A stretch of 64,000 bases of DNA, taken from an uncultured Sphingopyxis sp. (GTDB lineage: Bacteria; Pseudomonadota; Alphaproteobacteria; Sphingomonadales; Sphingomonadaceae). The stretch is from contig NZ_LT598653.1 in the NCBI RefSeq assembly GCF_900078365.1, positions 372,001-436,000 of the forward strand. Reading direction: 5' to 3'. The position numbers and the translations under genes are program-made. Of this stretch, positions 57,001 to 64,000 are shown piece after piece. The notes beneath the pieces are model-generated. The model did not search any database, was not told where the DNA came from, and was given only the letters and a program-made list of their open reading frames with translations. The stretch's first letter is position 1, and the number at the start of each line of letters is the position of its first letter.

Positions 57001-58509
57001 GTGGGCGATAGTCGGATCACGAAGGTGGTGATCGTCGGTGGCGGAACCGCGGGGTGGATGGCCGCCGCGGCGCTGTCGCGCACGATGGACCATCTGTCGA
57101 TCCGGCTGGTCGAAAGCGAGGAGATCGGCACGGTCGGCGTCGGCGAGGCGACGATCCCGTCGATCCGCCTGTTCAACGCGCTGGTCGGCATCGACGAGGA
57201 TGAGTTCGTCCGCGAAACCCGGGGGACGTTCAAGCTCGGTATCGAGTTTCGCGACTGGGGCCGGATCGGCGATAGCTATATGCACGCCTTCGGACAGATC
57301 GGGCGCAGCCTCGGCATGCTCCAGTTTCCGCAATATTGGCTGCGCGGCCGGGCCGAAGGCGTCGCGGGGCGGATCGGCGACTATTCGCTCAACGAGACCG
57401 CCGCGCGCGCGGGCCGCTTCGGGCGGTTGCCCCAGATTCCGAACACGGGCCTCGACGGCATCGCCTATGCCTTTCATTTCGACGCCGCGCTCTACGCCGC
57501 CTATCTGCGCAAGATCGCCGAGAGCGCGGGCGTCGTGCGGACCGAGGGCAAGATCGACAGCGTCCGGCGGAACGGCGAAAACGGGCATATCGAAGCCGTC
57601 GTGCTGGAAGGCGGCGAGGAAATCTCCGGCGAGCTCTTCATCGACTGCTCGGGCTTTCGCGCGCTGCTGATCGAGGGCGCGCTCGGAACCGGCTTCGACG
57701 ACTGGGCGCACTGGCTTCCCTGCGACCGCGCGATCGCGGTGCCGAGCGAAGATGCCGGCCCGGCGCGGCCCTATACGCAGGCGATCGCGCATCAGAGCGG
57801 CTGGCAATGGCGCATCCCGCTCCAGCACCGCACGGGCAACGGCCATGTCTTTTGCAGCGACTTCATCGGCGAGGACGAAGCGGCCGCGACGCTGCTCGCG
57901 AACATCGAGGGTCGGCCGCTCGCCGAGCCGCGAACGCTGCGCTTCAGGACCGGGATGCGGCGGCGCGCGTGGAACGCCAATGTCGTCGCGCTGGGGCTCG
58001 CTTCGGGTTTCCTCGAGCCGCTCGAATCGACGAGCATCCATCTGGTCCAGAACGGCATCGCCAAGCTGATCGCGCATTTCCCGGGCCGCAATTTCGACGC
58101 CGCCAATATCGACACCTATAACGAGCGCGTCCGCTTCGATTACGAACGCATCCGCGACTTCATCATTCTCCACTATCACGCCAACCAGCGCAGCGACTCG
58201 CCCTTCTGGACCCGCTGCCGCGAGATGGCGATTCCGGCGACGCTGGCGGGGAAGATCGAATTGTTCCGCAGTCAGGGCCAGATCGTCCGCGAAGCCGACG
58301 AGCTGTTCGTCGAAATCGGCTGGTTTCAGGTGCTGACGGGCCAGAATATCGCGCCCAGGGGCTATCACCCGATGGCGGACCAGCTGACGCGCGAGGAACT
58401 GGCGGGTTTTTTCGCCGACATCGAAACGATCGTCGCGCGCACCGCGTCGCGCCTCCCAACCCATGACGATTTCATCGCGCAGCATTGCGCGGCAGGAGTG
58501 CCGGCATGA
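57001..58509 (+). CDS. Tryptophan-halogenase-family flavoprotein in the maltose operon
   Basis: A 502-residue flavin-dependent protein of the tryptophan halogenase family. It has the FAD motif VVIVGGGTAGWMAAAAL, GVGEATIPSI near residue 40 and the GWxWxIP motif as GWQWRIPL near residue 262. True halogenases need a catalytic lysine and glutamate near residues 79 and 346 of PrnA; I cannot align them without tools. Such genes are common beside TonB receptors for sugars in sphingomonads and Caulobacter, where no halogenation is known. GTG 57001 starts it. It overlaps the amylase start (ATGA). Confidence 0.88.
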   Translation: MGDSRITKVVIVGGGTAGWMAAAALSRTMDHLSIRLVESEEIGTVGVGEATIPSIRLFNALVGIDEDEFVRETRGTFKLGIEFRDWGRIGDSYMHAFGQIGRSLGMLQFPQYWLRGRAEGVAGRIGDYSLNETAARAGRFGRLPQIPNTGLDGIAYAFHFDAALYAAYLRKIAESAGVVRTEGKIDSVRRNGENGHIEAVVLEGGEEISGELFIDCSGFRALLIEGALGTGFDDWAHWLPCDRAIAVPSEDAGPARPYTQAIAHQSGWQWRIPLQHRTGNGHVFCSDFIGEDEAAATLLANIEGRPLAEPRTLRFRTGMRRRAWNANVVALGLASGFLEPLESTSIHLVQNGIAKLIAHFPGRNFDAANIDTYNERVRFDYERIRDFIILHYHANQRSDSPFWTRCREMAIPATLAGKIELFRSQGQIVREADELFVEIGWFQVLTGQNIAPRGYHPMADQLTREELAGFFADIETIVARTASRLPTHDDFIAQHCAAGVPA

Positions 58510-60290
58510 GCCTTTTCGCATCGATCGCCCTGCTTGCCATGGCAGGCGCCGCGCCCGCCGCGGATTATCGCCAGCGTCCGCCCGAGGACGAGATCGTCTA
58601 TTTCCTGCTGCCCGACCGGTTCGAGAATGGCGATCCGGCGAACGACAGGGGCGGGCTCGAAGGCGACCGGCTCGCGACCGGCTATGACCCCACGTCGAAG
58701 GGGTTCTTCCACGGCGGCGACCTGAAAGGCGTGGTGCGGCGGCTCGACTATATCCAGTCGCTCGGCGCGACGGCGATCTGGCTGTCGCCCGTATTCAAGA
58801 ACAAGGTGGTGCAGGGGCCGAAGGGGCAGGAGAGCGCGGGCTATCACGGCTATTGGGTGACAGATTTCACACGGGTCGACCCGCATCTCGGCACCAATGC
58901 CGATTTCAAGGCGCTGGTCGACGCCGCGCATGCGCGCGGGATGAAGGTCTATATGGACATTCTCATCAACCATACCGCCGACGTGATCGAGATGGCCGAA
59001 TGCGACGGCTATGACTGTCCCTATCGCAGCCGCGCCGACTATCCCTATTCGCGCCGCGCCGCCGACGGGGCGCCGGTCAACGACGGCTTCGCGGGCGACG
59101 CCGTTTCGTCGGCCGAGAATTTCGCGCGACTGACCGATCCGGATTTCGCCTATACGGTCAAGGTCGCGCCGCACGAAAAGGACATCAAGGTTCCGGCGTG
59201 GCTCAACGACCCGATCTATTACCACAACCGCGGCAATTCGACCTTCACCGGCGAGAGTTCGACGATGGGCGATTTCGTCGGGCTCGACGATCTGATGACC
59301 GAAAATCCTCGCGTCGTGCAGGGGTTCATCGACATCTATGGCGACTGGATCGACAAATATAAGGTCGATGGCTTCCGCATCGACACCGCCAAGCATGTGA
59401 ACCCCGAATTCTGGCAGGTCTTCGCGCCCGCGATGCGCGATCGCGCGGCGAAGAACGGCATGCCCCATTTCCACATCTTCGGCGAATATGCGACCGGCGA
59501 CATGGATCCGGTGATCACCGCGCAGGGCACGCGGGTCGCAGGGCTGCCGTCCAGTCTCGATTTCCCCTTTTTCGCGGCGATTCGCGATGTGGTGGGCGGG
59601 ACCAAGGCGCCCGACTGGCTGGAAAAGCTGTTCTCGGCCGATCCGCTCTATGGCGACGATGCGGTCGCGCTCCAGCTTCCGACCTTTACCGGCAACCATG
59701 ATTTCGGCCGCTTCGCCCATTATGCGCGCAAGGCGTTTCCGAAGGCCGACGACGCGGAAATGCTGCGCCGCGTCGAGCTTGCGCATGCGATGCTGCTGGG
59801 ACTGCGCGGCGTGCCGGTGCTCTATTCGGGCGACGAACAGGGGTTCACCGGCGATGGCGGCGACCAGGACGCGCGCGAGGATATGTTCGCGTCGAAGGTT
59901 GCGATCTACAACGACAATGAGCTGATCGGCACCGACGCGACGACCGCCGTGAGCAATTTCGACCCGGACCATCCGCTCTACCGCGCCTTCGCGCGGCTCG
60001 CGAAGCTGCGGCAGGATCATGTCGCGCTACGCCGCGGCCGGCAACTCATCCGCAGCTATGCCGAAAAGCCGGGGTTGTTCGCCGTGTCGCGCATCGACGC
60101 AGCGTCGGGGCAGGAAATCCTGCTCGCGTTCAACACCGCGAACGCACCGCTCAGCGTGAACGTCGCCGTCGATCCCCTGAAGAACAACTACACGGCGCTT
60201 CACGGCGATTGCCCGGCGGCGCCCGCCGCGCCGGGGCAGCTCGCCATCAAACTGCCGCCGCTTGGATATATGATCTGCGAAGCCCGATGA
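58506..60290 (+). CDS. Exported alpha-amylase-type GH13 enzyme
   Basis: A 594-residue glycoside hydrolase with a Sec signal (LFASIALLAMAGAAPAA). GH13 regions are present: DILINHTAD (region I, near 155), DGFRIDTAKHV (nucleophile Asp), HIFGEY (acid Glu) and TFTGNHDFGR (third Asp). A C-terminal beta domain follows. It probably splits maltodextrins or cyclodextrins in the periplasm after uptake by the receptor. It is translationally coupled to the flavoprotein gene upstream and to the second GH13 gene downstream. Confidence 0.92.
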   Translation: MSLFASIALLAMAGAAPAADYRQRPPEDEIVYFLLPDRFENGDPANDRGGLEGDRLATGYDPTSKGFFHGGDLKGVVRRLDYIQSLGATAIWLSPVFKNKVVQGPKGQESAGYHGYWVTDFTRVDPHLGTNADFKALVDAAHARGMKVYMDILINHTADVIEMAECDGYDCPYRSRADYPYSRRAADGAPVNDGFAGDAVSSAENFARLTDPDFAYTVKVAPHEKDIKVPAWLNDPIYYHNRGNSTFTGESSTMGDFVGLDDLMTENPRVVQGFIDIYGDWIDKYKVDGFRIDTAKHVNPEFWQVFAPAMRDRAAKNGMPHFHIFGEYATGDMDPVITAQGTRVAGLPSSLDFPFFAAIRDVVGGTKAPDWLEKLFSADPLYGDDAVALQLPTFTGNHDFGRFAHYARKAFPKADDAEMLRRVELAHAMLLGLRGVPVLYSGDEQGFTGDGGDQDAREDMFASKVAIYNDNELIGTDATTAVSNFDPDHPLYRAFARLAKLRQDHVALRRGRQLIRSYAEKPGLFAVSRIDAASGQEILLAFNTANAPLSVNVAVDPLKNNYTALHGDCPAAPAAPGQLAIKLPPLGYMICEAR

Positions 60291-61930
60291 ACGAACTCTC
60301 TCCCCTGCCATCACCCGTCCGCCAATCGCCGCATGTCTGGTGGAAGGGTGCGGTCATCTATCAGGTCTATCCGCGCAGCTTCGCCGATTCGAACGGCGAC
60401 GGCATCGGCGATCTCGCTGGCATCACCGCGCGGCTCGACTATATCGCCTCATTGGGCGTCGATGCGATCTGGCTCTCGCCCTTCTATCCCTCGCCGATGG
60501 ACGATTTCGGCTATGACATCGCCGATTATTGCGATGTCGATCCGATCTTCGGTACGCTCGCCGATTTCGACGCGCTGGTGGCGCGCGCGCATGCGCTGGG
60601 GCTGAAGGTCACGACCGATCTCGTCTTCGCGCACACCTCCGATCGGCACGCCTGGTTCGCGACAAGCCGCGCGCGCAAGGACAATGACAAGGCCGACTGG
60701 TATGTCTGGGCCGACGCCAAGCCCGACGGGTCGCCGCCGACCAACTGGCAGTCGGTGTTCGGCGGTCCCGCCTGGACGTGGGACGCGCGGCGCGGCCAAT
60801 ATTATCTCCATAATTTTCTCGGCTCGCAGCCGCAGCTCAACGTCCACAACCCCGACGTGCAGGACGCGCTGCTCGGCGTCGTGCGCTTCTGGCTCGACCG
60901 CGGCGTCGACGGTTTCCGCATCGACGCGATCAACTTCTCGATGCACGACCCCGAACTGCGCGACAATCCGCCGGCGCCGCCATCGAACAAGCCGCGCACC
61001 CGGCCATTCGATTTCCAGCAAAAGATCTACAACCAGTCGCACCCCGACATCCCGCTGTTCCTCGAACGCATCCGCGCGCTGACCGACGAATATGACGGCC
61101 GCTTCACCGTTGCCGAGGTCGGCGGCGACGACGCTGCGCGCGAGATGAAGCTGTTCACCGCGGGCGACCGGCGGCTGAACAGCGCCTATGGCTTCGATTT
61201 CCTCTATGCGAACCGCCTGACGCCGCAGCTCGTGCGCGAGGCGGCCGAGGGCTGGCCCGACGCGCCGGGGGTTGGCTGGCCGAGCTGGGCGTTCGAGAAT
61301 CACGACGCGCCGCGCGCGCTGTCGCGCTGGACCCCCGAAGGCGTCGATCCCGCCGCCTTTGCCCGAATGAAGATGGCGCTGCTCTGTGCGCTGCGCGGTA
61401 ACATCATCCTCTATAATGGCGAGGAGTTGGGGCTCGACCAGGTCGAGATTCCGTTCGAGCTCGTCAAGGACCCGGAGGCGCGCAAGAACTGGCCGCTGAC
61501 CCTGTCGCGCGATGGCGCGCGGACGCCGCTGCCCTGGGCGGCGGGCGAAAGCCATGCGGGCTTTTCGAGCGTCGATCCGTGGCTGCCGCTCGGCGCTGCG
61601 CACGGCGATCTCGCGGTCGACCGGCAGCAGGACGACCCCGCGTCGCTGCTCAATCTTACCCGCCATCTGGTCGCGTTGCGTGCCGCGCACCCGGCGTTGC
61701 GGCTCGGCGTCAACGCGAACTGGATCGCCGAGGGCGACCTGCTCGGTTTCGACCGTGTCGCGAACGGCGAGCATCTCCGCTGCCTCTTCAATCTCGGCGG
61801 CGGGACGCTCGACATCGCGGGCCTCGGCGTTGGCGCCGAGCCGATCGTCGCACTGAACGGCGCCGATCCGGCGCATTTGCCGCCGTGCGGCGCCCTCTGG
61901 CTGAAACTCGAAGGAAAAAATGATGCGTAG
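60287..61930 (+). CDS. Alpha-glucosidase, GH13 (subfamily 23-like)
   Basis: A 547-residue cytoplasmic GH13 enzyme without signal peptide. It starts VWWKGAVIYQVYPRSFADSNGDGIGDLAGI and has DLVFAHTSDRH (region I), DGFRIDAINF (nucleophile Asp), TVAEVGGDD (acid Glu) and SWAFENHDAPRA (third Asp). The AxENHD form and general length match the Halomonas/Caulobacter-type alpha-glucosidases that release glucose from maltose. Glucose then enters the Entner-Doudoroff genes found in the first part of the window. ATGA overlap with the previous gene. Confidence 0.93.
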   Translation: MNELSPLPSPVRQSPHVWWKGAVIYQVYPRSFADSNGDGIGDLAGITARLDYIASLGVDAIWLSPFYPSPMDDFGYDIADYCDVDPIFGTLADFDALVARAHALGLKVTTDLVFAHTSDRHAWFATSRARKDNDKADWYVWADAKPDGSPPTNWQSVFGGPAWTWDARRGQYYLHNFLGSQPQLNVHNPDVQDALLGVVRFWLDRGVDGFRIDAINFSMHDPELRDNPPAPPSNKPRTRPFDFQQKIYNQSHPDIPLFLERIRALTDEYDGRFTVAEVGGDDAAREMKLFTAGDRRLNSAYGFDFLYANRLTPQLVREAAEGWPDAPGVGWPSWAFENHDAPRALSRWTPEGVDPAAFARMKMALLCALRGNIILYNGEELGLDQVEIPFELVKDPEARKNWPLTLSRDGARTPLPWAAGESHAGFSSVDPWLPLGAAHGDLAVDRQQDDPASLLNLTRHLVALRAAHPALRLGVNANWIAEGDLLGFDRVANGEHLRCLFNLGGGTLDIAGLGVGAEPIVALNGADPAHLPPCGALWLKLEGKNDA

Positions 61931-63968
61931 CCTGTTCGTCGCCCTCCCGCTGCTCGCCGCGGCGACCGTTCCCGCCGCGGCGCAGGACGCGCGGCCGCAG
62001 CAGACCGCTGCGTCGCCCGACGGCAGTATCGTGCTGACCGTGTCGACCGACAACGACCAGCGGCCGACCTGGTCGCTGACCCGCAAGGGCAAGCTGCTGA
62101 TCGCACCGTCGAAGCTCGGCTTCCTGCTGACCGACGGCATCGCGCTCCAGCGCGGCTTTACGATCGAAGGCGTCGAACGCGCGAGCGCCGACACGCGCTG
62201 GGAACAGCCGTGGGGCGAACGCCGCTTCGTGCGCGACCGGCACAACGAACTGCTTGTCCGCTTCCGCCAGAATGAAAGCTGGGGCGGGCATGCGATGAAC
62301 GTGCGGTTCCGCCTGTTCGACGACGGCATCGGCTTCCGCTATGAACTCCCTGAGCAGGCGGGGCTCCAGACCGCGAAGATCGCCGACGAGATCACCGAAT
62401 TCGACATCGTGCCGGAGGGCACGGCCTGGTGGATCGCCGGCGGCGAATGGAACCGCTACGAGCAGATTTATCAGCAAACGCCGATCGAGGCAGTGTCGAC
62501 CGCGCACACGCCGATCACGATGCGCCTCGACGATGGCACCCATCTGTCGTTCCACGAAGCCGCGCTCGTCGACTATGCGGGTATGTGGTTCAAGCGCGTC
62601 GAGGGGCGGAAATTCCGCGCCACCCTGTCTCCGTCGTCGCAGGGGCCGCGCGTCATTCGCGATCTGCCGTTCGCGACCCCGTGGCGAACGATCCGCATCG
62701 CCGACAACGCCGCGGGCCTCGTCGAAAGCGACCTCGAACTCAACCTCAACGAGCCGAACAAGCTGGGCGACGTCAGCTGGTTCAAGCCGATGAAATATAT
62801 CGGCATCTGGTGGGGTATGATCCGCGGCGACTGGAGCTGGGCCGAGGGTCCCAAGCATGGCGCGACGACCGAGCGCACCAAGCAATATATCGATTTCGCG
62901 GCGAAGCACGGCTTCGGCGGCGTGCTCGTCGAGGGCTGGAACAAGGGCTGGAACGGTAATTGGTTCGGCCATGGCGACGAGTTCAGCTTCACCGAAGCGA
63001 CCCCCGATTTCGATCTGAAGGCGGTCACCGACTATGGGCGGAAAAAGGGTGTCCAGCTGATCGGCCATCACGAAACCGGCGGCAATATCGCGGTGTATGA
63101 GGCGCAACTCGATGATGCGATGAAGCTTTATGGCAAGCTCGGTGTCGGGACGGTCAAGACCGGCTATGTCGCCGACGCGGGCGGGATCATCGCGCCCGGC
63201 GATACGCCGGGGACGACGCGCATGGAATGGCACGACGGCCAGCGGCAGGTGCGGCATCATCTGAAGGTCGTCGAGACCGCCGCCAAATATCATGTCGCGG
63301 TCAATCCGCACGAACCGATCAAGGACACCGGCCTTCGCCGCACATATCCCAACTGGGTCGCACGCGAAGGCGCGCGGGGCATGGAATATAATGCCTGGGG
63401 CGCCTTCGCCAACGGCCCCGACCATGTGCCGACGCTCGTCTATACGCGGATGCTGTCGGGCCCGATGGACTATACGCCCGGCGTGCTCAGCCTCGAAGGC
63501 GCGAACAAGGCGCCGCTCGCCTCGACGCTGGCGAAGCAGCTCGGCCTCTATCTCGCCCTCTATTCGCCGATCCAGATGGCGGCGGACTTCATCGAGAATC
63601 TCGAAGCGCATCCGCGCGAACTCGAATTCATCAAGATGGTCCCGACCGACTGGTCCGAAAGCAAGCTGATCGCGGGCGAGGTGGGCGACTATGCGATCTT
63701 CGCGCGCAGGGACCGCAACAGCGCCGACTGGTATGTCGGCGGGGTCAACGACGCGACCGCGCGCACGCTGACCCTGTCGTTCGATTTCCTCGACCCGGGC
63801 AAGACCTATACCGCGACGATCTGGAAGGATGGCGAGGGCGCCACCTATCTGACCGACGCGCGGCACCGCATCGCCTATGACACGATCAAGGTGAAGAAAG
63901 GCGACAGCTATAAATTGTGGCTCGCGCCCGGCGGCGGAGCGGCGATGCGCGTCGCGGCGGGCAAATAG
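61920..63968 (+). CDS. Exported GH97 alpha-glucosidase/glucoamylase (SusB-like)
   Basis: A 682-residue GH97 enzyme with a Sec signal (SLFVALPLLAAATVPAAAQ). Family blocks are WWGMIRGDWSW, FGGVLVEGWNKGWNGNW, QLIGHHETGGNI, VAVNPHEPIKDTGLRRTYPN and REGARGMEYNAW. The Glu in HEPIK and EGARGMEY suggest the inverting SusB type rather than the Asp-using retaining type, but this needs an alignment. It overlaps the end of the previous gene by 11 bases. ATG 61920 has GAAGGA; ATG 61923 is an alternative. It probably acts in the periplasm on maltodextrins. Confidence 0.93.
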   Translation: MMRSLFVALPLLAAATVPAAAQDARPQQTAASPDGSIVLTVSTDNDQRPTWSLTRKGKLLIAPSKLGFLLTDGIALQRGFTIEGVERASADTRWEQPWGERRFVRDRHNELLVRFRQNESWGGHAMNVRFRLFDDGIGFRYELPEQAGLQTAKIADEITEFDIVPEGTAWWIAGGEWNRYEQIYQQTPIEAVSTAHTPITMRLDDGTHLSFHEAALVDYAGMWFKRVEGRKFRATLSPSSQGPRVIRDLPFATPWRTIRIADNAAGLVESDLELNLNEPNKLGDVSWFKPMKYIGIWWGMIRGDWSWAEGPKHGATTERTKQYIDFAAKHGFGGVLVEGWNKGWNGNWFGHGDEFSFTEATPDFDLKAVTDYGRKKGVQLIGHHETGGNIAVYEAQLDDAMKLYGKLGVGTVKTGYVADAGGIIAPGDTPGTTRMEWHDGQRQVRHHLKVVETAAKYHVAVNPHEPIKDTGLRRTYPNWVAREGARGMEYNAWGAFANGPDHVPTLVYTRMLSGPMDYTPGVLSLEGANKAPLASTLAKQLGLYLALYSPIQMAADFIENLEAHPRELEFIKMVPTDWSESKLIAGEVGDYAIFARRDRNSADWYVGGVNDATARTLTLSFDFLDPGKTYTATIWKDGEGATYLTDARHRIAYDTIKVKKGDSYKLWLAPGGGAAMRVAAGK

Positions 63969-64000
63969 GGCGGACGGTACGCCCTAGCGCCGGGGCGGCG

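Noticed and set aside
54088..58521. A very long open frame (about 1,477 codons) on the minus strand opposite the TonB receptor and flavoprotein genes
   Set aside because: It is antisense to two well-identified genes and its Arg/Asp/Val/Ala-rich translation has no domain. Long antisense frames are common in GC-rich DNA. The same holds for other long shadows, such as 155-1942 and 5602-8031.

Overview
The window looks like chromosome of a free-living sphingomonad (Alphaproteobacteria, Sphingopyxis/Sphingomonas type). The reasons are high GC, a complete Entner-Doudoroff set (zwf, edd, eda), the gene order argH-lptM-lysA, a maltose locus built around a TonB-dependent receptor, Fur boxes of the TTGCGAAT type, and many short palindromic intergenic repeats of the kind that litter these genomes. 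No insertion sequence, prophage, integrase or CRISPR array was seen. The genus is an inference; only the sequence was available.

Layout. 1-6.3 kb: end of a MOSC-domain gene, glpD, and the Entner-Doudoroff genes zwf-edd-eda. 6.4-16.7 kb: a neutral-lipid island with a HAD phosphatase/PlsC fusion, a PlsB-like acyltransferase, a WS/DGAT, a patatin of the eukaryotic TAG-lipase type, two alpha/beta hydrolases of the monoacylglycerol-lipase type, and gpsA. Together they could build and break down triacylglycerol from glycerol-3-phosphate. 16.8-24 kb: a small secreted protein, a TlpA-like lipoprotein, argH-lptM-lysA, a siroheme-synthase N-terminal protein and an ABC-F ATPase. 24-28 kb: two Fur-box-controlled units (an unknown Cys-containing protein; bfd-bfr), purS-purQ, a 140-bp palindrome, a membrane protein with a preQ0 transporter, and tRNA-Arg(UCU). 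28.2-31.6 kb: an alanine catabolism locus (alr-dadA-ridA with a divergent Lrp-type regulator).

31.9-35.6 kb holds a tight five-gene operon of unrecognised exported proteins: a cold-shock-domain/membrane fusion, two lipoproteins, a secreted protein and a thioredoxin-fold protein. 35.9-41.3 kb is the most interesting part. A LuxR-type and a Crp/Fnr-type regulator precede an outer-membrane beta-barrel with an N-terminal coiled coil (FapF-like). Facing it is an operon with three small exported proteins and a signal-peptide-bearing C39 peptidase (FapD-like). Two of the three small proteins carry a double-glycine leader (LxTQRGG) downstream of a Sec signal, and the three may share a C-terminal motif. 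This looks like a divergent functional-amyloid or fibre secretion system whose substrates are processed by a periplasmic double-glycine protease.

41.5-51.2 kb: a MaoC hydratase with an acyl-CoA dehydrogenase, then a complete five-step histidine utilisation regulon (hutI-hutH-hutG-hutU on one strand, hutF-hutC on the other) with a perfect 18-bp palindromic operator between hutI and hutF. 51.2-64 kb: a maltose/maltodextrin regulon (MFS permease, LacI regulator, TonB-dependent receptor, tryptophan-halogenase-like flavoprotein, GH13 amylase, GH13 alpha-glucosidase, GH97 glucosidase). Two matching palindromes lie in its two promoter regions. Most of the downstream genes overlap by the ATGA pattern.
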